The notes beneath the pieces were generated by a model. The model was not told where the DNA came from. It ran no database searches and saw nothing but the letters and a program-made list of their open reading frames with translations. Positions 22,521 through 31,624 of a stretch of DNA of 64,000 nucleotides are shown here, piece after piece. The translations under genes were made by a program, and so were the position numbers. Each line of letters opens with the position of its first letter. Position 1 is the stretch's first letter. The stretch comes from Fibrobacter sp. UWH4 (GTDB lineage Bacteria; Fibrobacterota; Fibrobacteria; Fibrobacterales; Fibrobacteraceae): contig NZ_FRAY01000002.1 of NCBI RefSeq assembly GCF_900142475.1, positions 62,001 to 126,000 on the forward strand, given 5' to 3'.

Positions 22521-24053
22521 CTAGTTCCAGTCTTCCACTTCTTCAGCAGCGGGTTCCGGTGCAGCCGGAGCCTTGGCCGGAGCGGGCTTTGCAGCCGGGG
22601 CGGCCTGCGGAGCGGGCTTTGCGGCAGGAGCGCTCTGATCAGAAGGAAGCTTGCCCGTTGCAGGAGGTTCCTTTTCAACCACTTCCGGAGTAGCCATGGA
22701 AGGTTCAGAAAGTTCCACATCACCAATGTAGTTGCGGATGATGCGCGGAGTCACGAAGATGATCAGGTCACGCTTTTCAACCTTGTTTCTCGTATACTTG
22801 AAGAGGTTACCGAGCAGCGGAATATCCTTGAGGAAGGGCACGCCTGTTTCGCTCTGGGTGTTTTCGTTACGGGTAAGACCACCGATCACGACTGTTTCAC
22901 CATCTGCCACGACCACCTTGGTCTGAGCTTCCTGCGTACTGATAACCACCTGTCCCTGCGTATCGTAACCATAGGAGTCGTTTTGCGGATGCAGATCCAG
23001 CAAGATGCGGTTGTCGCCGGACACGTGCGGAGTCACGGTCAGCTTGATACCCGCTTCCACCAGCTGCGTCGAAGATTCACCGCTATCGTCAATCACGCGG
23101 ATAGAAATCTTATCGCCCATGTAGACCTTGGCTTCGGTATTGTCGAGCGTCGAGACCTGCGGAGAAGCAAGCACTTCCGTTTCAGCATCACTCATGATAT
23201 TTGCAATCGCAATCTGGAGGTTGTTATCCAGAAGGCTTGCCGTAATGGCGGTCGGAGCCGGATTGTCAGCCGTAGCACCCACTGCATTCAAGCTACGAGA
23301 AGGCAACGAATGGGCGCCCATGCTTGTACGGGTCGTACCTACCCCACCACCGCTAAGACCGTTTGCATCGGAAATGGTTCCCGGAGAAAGAGCCGTAGAT
23401 CCGGAACGCAGGGCCCAGTCTACGCCAAGTTCACGGGACTTTTCGCTACTCACGACCACGAGCTTAGCCGTAATCATAATCTGCAAAGTTTCCACATCGA
23501 GTTCCGTCAGAGCCTTTTCCATCTGTTCGATCTTTCCGTCGGTATCGTAAACGATAATGGAATTCGTTCTTTCGACCGTGGTAATGCGGCCGCGGTTCGA
23601 CTTCATGCTTTCGAGGACTTTCACCAGTTCTTCGGCCTTCGCATGACGGATGGGGAAATTCTTACGCACGAGCGGAGCATTCTGCTCGGCCTGGGCTTCT
23701 TCATCCGCAATTTTCTTCTGTTTTGCCTGGTAGGTGCTAGACCTCTGGATCATAATATACTTGTCTTCGACAACCCAGGTCAAATCGTTCATACCGCAAA
23801 CGATGTCCAAGGCTTCCTGCCAGGTCTTCTTGGTGATATTCAGGCTCGTCTTGCCCTTGACTTCGGGAGCAAGGATAATATCGATCTGGGCCACCTTGGA
23901 AACCGAGTTGAACACGGCGTCGAAACTCATGTCGACAAAACTGAAATCATACAGTTTCGTATTAGGGGCTTTCACCGAACCTTCGGCGGGAGCAGCGATA
24001 GATATACCTACCGCCAAGAGAAGAACAGTCAGTATTTTAGTCATATTTTTCAC
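22521..24053 (-). CDS. pilQ: Type IV pilus secretin PilQ (short form)
   Basis: PilQ forms the outer-membrane pore of the type IV pilus machine. The 510-residue protein has a signal peptide, a secretin/TonB short N-terminal (STN) region (YDFSFVDMSFDAVFNSVSKVAQIDIILAPEVKGKTSL), an N1 domain (RHAKAEELVKVLESM...TTVERTNSIIVYDTDGKIEQM) and a secretin core ending VVIGGLTRNENTQSETGVPFLKDIPLLGNLFK and DLIIFVTPRII. A roughly 60-residue Ala/Pro/Lys-rich tail follows. It is shorter than usual because its AMIN domains appear on the neighbouring PilP-like protein. The GTG start at 24053 overlaps that gene's TGA. Confidence 0.92.
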   Translation of the reverse strand: MKNMTKILTVLLLAVGISIAAPAEGSVKAPNTKLYDFSFVDMSFDAVFNSVSKVAQIDIILAPEVKGKTSLNITKKTWQEALDIVCGMNDLTWVVEDKYIMIQRSSTYQAKQKKIADEEAQAEQNAPLVRKNFPIRHAKAEELVKVLESMKSNRGRITTVERTNSIIVYDTDGKIEQMEKALTELDVETLQIMITAKLVVVSSEKSRELGVDWALRSGSTALSPGTISDANGLSGGGVGTTRTSMGAHSLPSRSLNAVGATADNPAPTAITASLLDNNLQIAIANIMSDAETEVLASPQVSTLDNTEAKVYMGDKISIRVIDDSGESSTQLVEAGIKLTVTPHVSGDNRILLDLHPQNDSYGYDTQGQVVISTQEAQTKVVVADGETVVIGGLTRNENTQSETGVPFLKDIPLLGNLFKYTRNKVEKRDLIIFVTPRIIRNYIGDVELSEPSMATPEVVEKEPPATGKLPSDQSAPAAKPAPQAAPAAKPAPAKAPAAPEPAAEEVEDWN

Positions 24054-25873
24054 TTTTGACCCCCAAATTTATCGGGAAGACCCATGGTGTAGCGACGGCT
24101 CACCCCGAATTCCTGAATCAGGAAGAGGACGTCAGTTTGAGTAATTTTTAAGACCTTTCCATTAAGAATCTTGTCGTCTTCCTTAAGAGTGTAGGAAATC
24201 GACGGATTCTTCGTATCGACCAGAATTGCCATCGGCACATCGGATTCCCAAATGATACCGACCAGTTCGACCTGGTTGATGTTGATACCTTCTTCAACAA
24301 GTCCCTTGACTTCGACAAACGGATCGCGACGACCGAAGGAGCTGTAGGTCACCTTGTCTTCGTAAAGTCCATCCAGCTGGCTCGTTATGGCCCCCGCATT
24401 GACAGCGAGGTTCGTTCCACGATCCAGGTCGACCTGCTTCAGGCGTTCCGCCTGCACCGAGGTCAGTTCGTCATAGAATCCCACGGAACGACGGTTCACG
24501 TAACCCACACGGTTGCCGTATTGCACCTTGCGGTAAAGTCCCGTAAGGTCAAGGCTAACCAGGCGGTCGCCGAATACCAGACGCTGCAGGACCTGAGAAT
24601 TTTCATTGGGTGCGGCATAGAATTCGATTTCATCGGCCACCACGATGAGCTCACGCAACACCGGGCGCAAGTGGAAAGTCTGCGAACCCGAAATAATCTT
24701 CTTGCTTTCCTTTTCCAGACGCTTGACGAACACGTCAAAGTCGGGTTTTTCTTCGACAGCCCTCATCCAATCGCGGATAAAGATTCCATCCGGACGGGCA
24801 CACCACGAAATCAGGCCATCCTTGTTAATGGCATCTTCTGCAACCTGCAAGACCAACACGCCGTCCTGAACCAGCATCACCGGCTTCACAGCAGTCTTCA
24901 ACTGTATCTTAAGACCGTTCGCACCCCAGGTAACAGACTTCACCAGGGAACCCGAACCAATCCTGAACAGCGGGGACCTCTGAGGACCGGCAAGACCAAC
25001 CGTAAGGGTATTGTTCTTGTCGGGGCCAGAGACGTTGCGAATATCAATCGGGCTCTCGGCCACCAGGCGGAACTGTTCCATACCGGAGCCCATCAGAACC
25101 GTCATTTCCTTCAGGTTCGGGAGCAGGGCGGAAATCTTTCCGCCTTCGTTGATAGCCTTGTCCAGCTGCTTCTGCTGTTCCGCCAAAAGCTTTTCCTGTT
25201 CGCGGGCAGCCTTTTCGGCAGCTTTCTTTTCTTCGGCTAGGCGCTTTTTCTCTTCGAGAGCGGCCTTTTCAGCGACCTTCTTTTCTTCAAGAGCCTTCTT
25301 CTCGGCAGCCTTCTTCTCGGCGGCTAGGCGCTTCTTTTCTTCGAGAGCGGCCTTTTCAGCAGCCTTCTTATCTTCGATAGCCTTTTGCTCGGCGGCCTTT
25401 TTCTCTTCGAGAGCGAGCTTGTCCGCCTGTTTCTTGCGATCGGCAAAAAGCTTGGAAAGCGTCCAGGACTTACCGCCCTTGTTCTTGAACTTGATCAAGA
25501 AATTGGACCTGTCCAGACCAATCTCGTTCTTGTCCGTCGTTATCGAGGAGCCCACCGTCATTTCGAACTTAAGGAAGGCAGTCCCCTTGTAAGTATCCTT
25601 AACGACACGAACAGACTTGATGAACTTGGAATCGGCATCTACATCAAAGTCGCCTTCACCAAGGGCGAAAGAGGTTCCCGAGAAACCGACCGTCAGCTTT
25701 TTGGCAGACGCATTGAACTTTTGATAGAACGACGGCAAATCCTTATCGGATGCAAAGGCAAATACCGTCTGGCATCCCGATGCATCACAGACAAAGCGCA
25801 CATCCTTAATTTGTGCGGAGTACGAAGCGACCGCAAGCGACATCAGTAAAAGGAGGGACTTGCACTTCATCAT
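24050..25873 (-). CDS. PilP-like pilus assembly protein fused to AMIN domains, coiled coil and SH3b domain
   Basis: The 607-residue secreted protein starts with a signal peptide (cut near SYSA), then an AMIN-like domain (about 20-130), a long Lys/Glu/Ala coiled coil with EEKKAAEKAALEEKKRLA repeats (about 145-245), a second AMIN-like domain (about 250-345), a bacterial SH3 domain (about 395-465, NENSQVLQRLVFGDRLVSLDLTG) and a C-terminal PilP domain (about 500-600, FGRRDPFVEVKG...VELVGIIWESDVPMAILV). Ordinary PilP is a lipoprotein of about 170 residues, and AMIN domains usually belong to PilQ. The gene occupies the pilP slot, overlapping pilO (ATGA) and pilQ (GTGA). Confidence 0.85.
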   Translation of the reverse strand: MMKCKSLLLLMSLAVASYSAQIKDVRFVCDASGCQTVFAFASDKDLPSFYQKFNASAKKLTVGFSGTSFALGEGDFDVDADSKFIKSVRVVKDTYKGTAFLKFEMTVGSSITTDKNEIGLDRSNFLIKFKNKGGKSWTLSKLFADRKKQADKLALEEKKAAEQKAIEDKKAAEKAALEEKKRLAAEKKAAEKKALEEKKVAEKAALEEKKRLAEEKKAAEKAAREQEKLLAEQQKQLDKAINEGGKISALLPNLKEMTVLMGSGMEQFRLVAESPIDIRNVSGPDKNNTLTVGLAGPQRSPLFRIGSGSLVKSVTWGANGLKIQLKTAVKPVMLVQDGVLVLQVAEDAINKDGLISWCARPDGIFIRDWMRAVEEKPDFDVFVKRLEKESKKIISGSQTFHLRPVLRELIVVADEIEFYAAPNENSQVLQRLVFGDRLVSLDLTGLYRKVQYGNRVGYVNRRSVGFYDELTSVQAERLKQVDLDRGTNLAVNAGAITSQLDGLYEDKVTYSSFGRRDPFVEVKGLVEEGININQVELVGIIWESDVPMAILVDTKNPSISYTLKEDDKILNGKVLKITQTDVLFLIQEFGVSRRYTMGLPDKFGGQK

Positions 25874-26469
25874 TTACCCACCTTCTTGGAAGTGTAAGTG
25901 GTCAAGTTGAACGTTGCCGACATGGTAATCGGTGTCCAACCATGGGTTTCCGCTTTCTGAAGTTCTGCGGCAATACCCGAATAACGGCTCAACCTCAGAT
26001 TAGAAATAGAGGTCGGATACTTAAAGTTCGCTATAGCGGCAAACAAGTTTCCCAACTCATGGTAACCGGAGTTAACCGCAATGGAATAGCGGTTTTCCTT
26101 GTAGTGTTCCTTTTCAGCCTGACCTTCGGGATTGAACTTCTGGATAAGCACACCCGTGCTGCGGATTACCGCATAGAGATCCTGCAAGCGGAGGGGAACC
26201 TTTTCGTCTTCGGGGAACATGTTCTTCAGTTCCTCGAAATCCTTTTCGGCCTGCACCAGCTCCATTTCAAGACGAGCAAGGTCATGTTTCTTGGCATTGA
26301 TCTTGTTCAGTTCTGTCTGAGCGGATTCCAGATCTCTTTCAAGAGATTCCCTCTGGTAGACATACGGATCCCACATGTAGTTATACACCAGATGCGCCGC
26401 CACCATAATCAACAGGCTAATCGCAATGGCGTATACGTTGCGTTTGTCTTTAAGATCTATCTTACCCAT
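25870..26469 (-). CDS. pilO: Type IV pilus assembly protein PilO
   Basis: The start at 26469 gives 199 residues: a short cytoplasmic tail, one membrane segment (about 14-32), a coiled coil (RESLERDLESAQTELNKINAKKHDLARLE) and a ferredoxin-like periplasmic domain with YPTSISNLRLSRYS. This is the PilO layout; PilN and PilO form the periplasmic alignment complex. It overlaps the pilN end by eight bases and its stop overlaps the next start. In-frame codons upstream to 26541 lie inside pilN. Confidence 0.9.
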   Translation of the reverse strand: MGKIDLKDKRNVYAIAISLLIMVAAHLVYNYMWDPYVYQRESLERDLESAQTELNKINAKKHDLARLEMELVQAEKDFEELKNMFPEDEKVPLRLQDLYAVIRSTGVLIQKFNPEGQAEKEHYKENRYSIAVNSGYHELGNLFAAIANFKYPTSISNLRLSRYSGIAAELQKAETHGWTPITMSATFNLTTYTSKKVGK

Positions 26470-27085
26470 TATCACCCTCCCCAGCATTGAGGTCCTGACG
26501 CAGGACAATCTTGATGGTGAAGTTGTAGGCTTCGTCGCCATCGATCTTTGTCGTAGATATGGTGACGAGAGAAACAGACTGGACGCTCACCTGCTTTTCG
26601 AGTTTAACCATGTACTCGGCAACCTCGGGGAAGTCCAGCGTGACACCGCGCATTTCCATGTCGAATTCACCCAGCTGGTTGATACTGGTAATCCACATAT
26701 TCGGCGGCAGCACCGAGGAAATGTTTTCGAACAAAACAACCCAACGCTTCTTGCTCACCTGGATTGACTTGAGCGCGTTGATCTTGGTCGTCACGACGCC
26801 CTTCTTTTGTTCTAAATCACTGATCTTGGAAAGCAGCGGACGTTCGCGTTCCACTTCTTCTTGGACACGGCTCAATTCGCTGCTCAAGCTGCCGATTGTC
26901 TCGGCGATAAATGTCTGCAACATCAGCACGGCAACAATAGCGACAACAGCCGCCACGGTCGGCCAAATGATACGACGGTCCGTTACCCAGGTAAAATCCT
27001 TCTGCTTCTTGCGGAACTCCGGCGGAAGCAGGTTGATGGATATCGCCAAGGCATTCTTAACAGGTTCTTTTTTATTAGACGCCAT
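26462..27085 (-). CDS. pilN: Type IV pilus assembly protein PilN
   Basis: The 207-residue protein has the cytoplasmic motif INLLPPEFR (about 17-25), which in PilN docks into PilM, then one membrane segment (about 43-63), a coiled coil and a periplasmic domain. It is the inner-membrane partner of PilO. Its ATG shares a base with the pilM stop (TAATG). Confidence 0.92.
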   Translation of the reverse strand: MASNKKEPVKNALAISINLLPPEFRKKQKDFTWVTDRRIIWPTVAAVVAIVAVLMLQTFIAETIGSLSSELSRVQEEVERERPLLSKISDLEQKKGVVTTKINALKSIQVSKKRWVVLFENISSVLPPNMWITSINQLGEFDMEMRGVTLDFPEVAEYMVKLEKQVSVQSVSLVTISTTKIDGDEAYNFTIKIVLRQDLNAGEGDNG

Positions 27086-28230
27086 TAGAACTTCCTCATC
27101 GCGAGACCCAATGCAGGGGCATAGATGTTAGACAGCGCAATAGAAATACCACCTTCACCGAACACCTTGGAATCACAGGGAACAAGCCTAAACGGATTCA
27201 CAGTATCGGTTTCGATTCCGGAACGTTCCTCGATAAAGTCCTTCAGACCGGGAGCGGCGGCACCACCACCACCCAGCAGTATCTTGTTGAGCGGCTTAGA
27301 GTCTTCCGAGGAAGAGAAATAGCGGATACCGATGTCGATCTGGGCCATCAGGTCCTCGTATGCCAGTCTAAGCGCGGCTTCCACTTCGGCTTCGGAAAAT
27401 CCGTCCACCACCGACAGATCGCCCTTACTCAGAATTTCATGGCATTTTTCGGAATCAATACCCAGGTTCATACAGGTCTTGCTGACCACCATGTCCAGCG
27501 AACCACCCGCCATGGCACGCATCGAATGGAAAACACCGTCCTGCACAAAGGCAACACTCATCTTCTTTTCGCCCACGTTGAACAAGGCCACGGTCTGATC
27601 GCGATCCTTGTCTTCCATGGTAGCCACGTAAGCATTCAACATTCCAAAAATATCGACATCCAGCGCAGCCAGTTTGACTCCCCGGCGGTTGAAGAACTGA
27701 GCCCAGGAATCAAGCAGGGCACTTTTGGCGGCCACCACGTTCACCTTGAGTTCATCGTTCTCGCGGGATGAAATTTCGTAGTCAATCACGTTGTCCTGGT
27801 CATCGAAGGGCGGACGGGACTGGGCGGTCTGAAGAATAATCGCCGCCTCGTTACCGTTCTTGGGAACCTTCACGGAGATTTTGTCGACCAGAACGCCTCC
27901 GGCGCCGGCACCACAATTCACAGAAGCCACAACATCGCAAGAGTCATCAATCGGATGGCGGAGCAACAATTTGTTCAAGGCATCGCTCAAGAGTTCCGCG
28001 CCGTCTTTTTCGCGCTGACCATTCTCGTTAGTAGGAGCATCGCCCTCACGCACCTGGATTTCGCCATTGACGATAGAACCATCAGGCACTCGTTCCAGGT
28101 CCGCGTCGACCACAATCTTGTTCCCGCTGGCCCCGTGCAAGACCTTGACGTACTTGATGCTGTAATGACCAACATCAATACCGACCGTCTCGCGCATGCC
28201 GCGGATTTTTGAAATCAATCCTAAAGCCAA
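27085..28230 (-). CDS. pilM: Type IV pilus assembly ATPase-like protein PilM
   Basis: The 381-residue cytoplasmic protein has an actin/FtsA-like fold: ETVGIDVGHYSIKYVKV (phosphate 1), ALDVDIFGMLNAYVAT, ALFNVGEKKMSVAFVQDG and KILLGGGGAAAPGLKDFI. PilM binds the PilN tail and links the pilus alignment complex to cytoplasmic motors. It uses a TTG start at 28230 with GGAG upstream. It heads the pilMNO-pilP-pilQ operon; a near-consensus promoter lies at 28264-28292. Confidence 0.93.
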   Translation of the reverse strand: MALGLISKIRGMRETVGIDVGHYSIKYVKVLHGASGNKIVVDADLERVPDGSIVNGEIQVREGDAPTNENGQREKDGAELLSDALNKLLLRHPIDDSCDVVASVNCGAGAGGVLVDKISVKVPKNGNEAAIILQTAQSRPPFDDQDNVIDYEISSRENDELKVNVVAAKSALLDSWAQFFNRRGVKLAALDVDIFGMLNAYVATMEDKDRDQTVALFNVGEKKMSVAFVQDGVFHSMRAMAGGSLDMVVSKTCMNLGIDSEKCHEILSKGDLSVVDGFSEAEVEAALRLAYEDLMAQIDIGIRYFSSSEDSKPLNKILLGGGGAAAPGLKDFIEERSGIETDTVNPFRLVPCDSKVFGEGGISIALSNIYAPALGLAMRKF

Positions 28231-28263
28231 AGTAAACTCCGATTGTAAAACATTTCCTTACTA

Positions 28264-28292
28264 ATTCTACCTTTATAATAGACGAATGTCAA
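28264..28292 (-). promoter_or_regulatory. Promoter of the pil operon
   Basis: On the minus strand TTGACA, 17 bases, TAGAAT, ending 34 bases before the pilM start. This is a near-consensus sigma70 promoter. Confidence 0.75.
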
Positions 28293-28328
28293 GCGGAAAA
28301 TTCATCTAAGTCATTGAAAATGAAGTAG

Positions 28329-29351
28329 TTAGCCCTCTTTTGCCCATTTATGGGACTCTTTTTCGGCCTTATTGACCTCAAACAGATACTGAAGGACCCT
28401 TTCCTGGGTCCAGCCGAAGGCTCCGCGGAACGATGCCGTAAAACAGTTATAATGAGGATAATCCTTGTTTTTTCGTCCTAAATTGCGCAAAATCTCAATT
28501 TCAACGTCTTCGTCGCCAAAACTCGGCAGTTCAAACTGGATTCGCAAATGCTGTCCTGGATAGCAATCCCTGGGAAGCCCGACCATAATACCGCCTGCGG
28601 AAAGATCCAGGAGAGTCCCTCCGATGTTGGATCCGTCATCAAAGACGGCCGTTACCGTGAAAGCGACCTGTTTACGGACCCAGCGACGCAACTGACGCTT
28701 ATCGAGGTTCGAAGAGTGCAAGAGCACCAAATGCCCCGCTTCCGCGTAACGGACCGGCAAGACCGTCGTGTAAATGGCGTCGTCTGGCCTAGTACAGCGG
28801 ACCTTGATTTCCTTATTGACCAAGGAGAACGACGAACCGTCGCTCGTATCGAACGAGATTGTCCAATCCCTTTCGGTACGAGCCATGATTTCGGAAAACT
28901 TGACACGGAGTCCGTTTTCGAGCAACAGATCAACACGATCTCCCACATTGAACTGCCTTGTCGAAAAGACTTCCGACAGCGGATTTGACGCCGTGAAATT
29001 CAGCTTGACGCGAAGCCGTTCTACAGCAGCAAGCGTTTTAAGCATTTCTTCTTTATCGTCAAACACATCATGCTTGTCGTAATAAGTCGAAACAGCCTGT
29101 TCAAAAAGACCTGACGAATTCAAGATGGCATCCTTATTTTCAAAGGACGACGCTCTGATTATTTTGTCCAAAGTCTCTTTTTCACTGTCCGTAAAACCGA
29201 TTGCCGCGGTCTGTTCGTCAAAGACCTTTGTGCCAAACATAACCTCGTTCTCGCGACGATAGTTGATGCGATGTATTTCAATCAGCACCAGCAGCGCGAG
29301 ACACATGCAGGCGATAAAGGCAAACCAGACAAGCTGAAGAGGATCAATCAT
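28329..29351 (-). CDS. Membrane-anchored PilZ-domain protein
   Basis: The 340-residue protein has one N-terminal membrane segment (about 8-25), a middle region with a YcgR-N-like beta domain (VFSTRQFNVGDRVDLLLENG...) and a C-terminal PilZ domain with the RxxxR motif (RRWVRKQVAF) and DLSAGGIMVGLP, the (D/N)xSxxG motif that binds cyclic di-GMP. It is probably a c-di-GMP receptor. It lies upstream of the pil operon on the same strand, separated by the pilM promoter, so a link to pilus motility is plausible but inferred. Confidence 0.85.
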   Translation of the reverse strand: MIDPLQLVWFAFIACMCLALLVLIEIHRINYRRENEVMFGTKVFDEQTAAIGFTDSEKETLDKIIRASSFENKDAILNSSGLFEQAVSTYYDKHDVFDDKEEMLKTLAAVERLRVKLNFTASNPLSEVFSTRQFNVGDRVDLLLENGLRVKFSEIMARTERDWTISFDTSDGSSFSLVNKEIKVRCTRPDDAIYTTVLPVRYAEAGHLVLLHSSNLDKRQLRRWVRKQVAFTVTAVFDDGSNIGGTLLDLSAGGIMVGLPRDCYPGQHLRIQFELPSFGDEDVEIEILRNLGRKNKDYPHYNCFTASFRGAFGWTQERVLQYLFEVNKAEKESHKWAKEG

Positions 29352-29417
29352 ACTAATTCAGAATTCGGAGTTCAGAATTAGGAATTCAGAATCGTTGGAA
29401 TTCCGAATTCCGAAATC
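29352..29417. repeat. GAATTC-rich intergenic repeat
   Basis: TTCAGAATTCGGAGTTCAG, AGGAATTCAGAATCG and GGAATTCCGAATTCCG form imperfect direct and inverted copies. The same words occur at 47023-47057 inside a gene and at 57150-57191. Confidence 0.75.
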
Positions 29418-30698
29418 TTAATTTAACTTAGTCCAGACTCCGTTGATGTAGGTTGCAAGAATCGACGACGGGAGTTCCTTGCCGAGGAGCGGAGAATTGC
29501 AGACATGGCCCGCGAAGTCGCTTTCGACGACTACGTGCGGTTTATCTGCAGCAAGCACGACCACAGCGGCAGCATGATTTTCGCCACGGACTGCATTTGC
29601 CAAGCGAGCGGGAGCCGTCGAGAGAAGCTCGATGGCACGAGCATCGCCCACGCGTTCGCTCAGCTTTTTCCAGATGGCAGGCAGCGCGATTTCTAGCGAA
29701 AGGGCTCCCGGTACGGAATCTTCAAAGTTCACCACTTTGTCCTGACGGAGCACCGGCGTATGGTTCATGCTGATGGCATTCACCGTACCGTCTTCGATTC
29801 CCTTCCACAGAGCTTCGCGGTCTCCCGCGGAGCGAATCGGCGGCATAATGTGATATGCCGAGTCAAGCGTTTCAAGGCAGGAATCGTCGAGCAGCAAATG
29901 ATAGAGTCCAACATCGCAGGTCACATCCATTCCCTGCTTGCGGGCGTTACGAATCAAGTCCAGAGTCTCGCCGCAAGTCACCTGCTTAAAGTGGACAGGC
30001 ACCTGCAGGAAGCGAGCCGTTTCAAGCACCGTGTAGGCGGCAATCGTCTCGGCGATGCGAGGAATGCCCTTCATGCCGAGCATATCGGAATAGGCGCCTT
30101 CGTGAACGCATCCGCTGTGGCGAAGCGTCCTGTCCATCGGCTGGAAGAAGAAGCGCTTGCCCGTCATCTTACCGTATTCCATGGCAAGGCGGAGGAAACG
30201 GGAATGTGGAATAGCGGCATTACCATCGCCGAAGCCAACAACTCCCGAAGCAAGCTCCATCATTTCGGCAAGGCTATCTGTACCAAAGCCCTTGCTGTAG
30301 GCACCGAGGAAACGCATATCATAAGCCGTACCACCAGGACCTTCATTAAAATCGCAGGGTCTACGGTTATCGGCAGCGGTCAACTTATCGACATCATCAA
30401 TCGGGTTGGCGGCACTTTCGTATATGGCTCCATAAAAACCGCCCCTGCGCATAGCATCCACACCATCCACATAGGTATAGACATCGTCGCGAAGCGGTTC
30501 CATAAAGTCAACGCCAAGAGCAAAGAGCGCAGGCAAAACAAGCGCGCCATTGCAGTCATATTCAAGAGAGTCGCTGTTGCTAGAGGAACCCGTCAGACGG
30601 ACTTCATCACGCAGTTCAAAGGACTTACCGTTCCAGAACTTCGCGTTTTTCAAGACAACATTCGCATAATGTTCATAACTAGGCTTACGAGTTTTCAT
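29418..30698 (-). CDS. Inactive dihydroorotase-like protein (PyrC'/PyrX type)
   Basis: The 426-residue protein follows the dihydroorotase fold but has lost the metal ligands. The canonical HxH after the first strand (PGLIDxHVHLREPG) reads PALFALGVDFMEPL (GVD at about 62-64), and the later metal-binding histidines are also not in place. In organisms such as Pseudomonas an inactive pyrC' is required for assembly of aspartate carbamoyltransferase; the same role is likely because the gene overlaps the end of pyrB by 14 bases. An active dihydroorotase should be encoded elsewhere. The start at 30698 (MKTRKPSYEH) is chosen on length and GAGGCC upstream. Confidence 0.8.
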   Translation of the reverse strand: MKTRKPSYEHYANVVLKNAKFWNGKSFELRDEVRLTGSSSNSDSLEYDCNGALVLPALFALGVDFMEPLRDDVYTYVDGVDAMRRGGFYGAIYESAANPIDDVDKLTAADNRRPCDFNEGPGGTAYDMRFLGAYSKGFGTDSLAEMMELASGVVGFGDGNAAIPHSRFLRLAMEYGKMTGKRFFFQPMDRTLRHSGCVHEGAYSDMLGMKGIPRIAETIAAYTVLETARFLQVPVHFKQVTCGETLDLIRNARKQGMDVTCDVGLYHLLLDDSCLETLDSAYHIMPPIRSAGDREALWKGIEDGTVNAISMNHTPVLRQDKVVNFEDSVPGALSLEIALPAIWKKLSERVGDARAIELLSTAPARLANAVRGENHAAAVVVLAADKPHVVVESDFAGHVCNSPLLGKELPSSILATYINGVWTKLN

Positions 30699-31623
30699 TG
30701 CGGCCTCCTGCCAAAAGGAAGAGAACGGCCATACGGACAGCAACGCCGTTGGTCACCTGATCAAGAATTACAGAATGTTCGCCATCGGCGATGTCGGAAT
30801 CGAGTTCCACGCCGCGGTTGATTGGCCCCGGATGCATGATGATAACCTTGTCCTTGGCACATTCCAGGAGTTCTTCGGTAATGCCGAATGTATTGCGGTA
30901 TTCGCGCATGCTCGGAAGCAGTGCGTCGTCCATGCGTTCCTTCTGCAAACGGAGTGCAATAATGGCATCAGCATTTGCGACAGCCTTCTTCACATCCGGT
31001 TCCCACGTCACGTGGTTCATGAGGTCGGTATTGCGCGGCACCAGGGTAGACGGTCCGCAGAGTGTCACATGGGCACCCATCGTGGACATTCCCCAGAGGT
31101 TACTGCGGGCCACGCGGCTGTGGCGGATATCGCCAATGATGGTCACGTTCTTGCCTTCGAGCGTTCCGAGCTTTTCTTCGATCGTCAGCATGTCAAGGAG
31201 TGCCTGCGTCGGGTGTTCATGGGCACCGTCGCCAGCGTTCACGATAATGGCATTGCTGTTGTCCGCAAGGAACTTCGGCACGCCCGTCCCCTTGTGACGG
31301 ACGACCATGATGTCAATCTTCATGGCTTCGATGTTCCTAAGCGTATCGACGAGCGTTTCACCCTTCTTGACGCTGGAGTTAGAGCTTGCGAAGTTCACCG
31401 TATCGGCGGAGAGTCGCTTTTCGGCAAGTTCAAAACTGGTGCGCGTGCGGGTGCTGTTTTCGAAAAACAGGTTCACGACCGTCATGCCCCTAAGGCTCGG
31501 TACCTTCTTGACCGGGCGTTCGAGAATTTCGCGGAACTGCTTTGCGTTATCCAAAATAGTACGAATATCGGACTTGGATACCCCCTGAAGTCCGAACAAA
31601 TGCTTGATCTGCAATGCGCCCAT
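30685..31623 (-). CDS. pyrB: Aspartate carbamoyltransferase catalytic subunit
   Basis: The 312-residue protein has the carbamoyl-phosphate loop ENSTRTRTSFE, AGDGAHEHPTQALLDM, IGDIRHSRVARSN and MHPGPINRGVE, all diagnostic for PyrB, which makes N-carbamoyl-aspartate in pyrimidine synthesis. It starts one base from the pyrR stop and overlaps the inactive dihydroorotase gene, giving pyrR-pyrB-pyrX. No pyrI regulatory subunit is seen. Confidence 0.96.
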   Translation of the reverse strand: MGALQIKHLFGLQGVSKSDIRTILDNAKQFREILERPVKKVPSLRGMTVVNLFFENSTRTRTSFELAEKRLSADTVNFASSNSSVKKGETLVDTLRNIEAMKIDIMVVRHKGTGVPKFLADNSNAIIVNAGDGAHEHPTQALLDMLTIEEKLGTLEGKNVTIIGDIRHSRVARSNLWGMSTMGAHVTLCGPSTLVPRNTDLMNHVTWEPDVKKAVANADAIIALRLQKERMDDALLPSMREYRNTFGITEELLECAKDKVIIMHPGPINRGVELDSDIADGEHSVILDQVTNGVAVRMAVLFLLAGGRNENS

Positions 31624-31624
31624 C

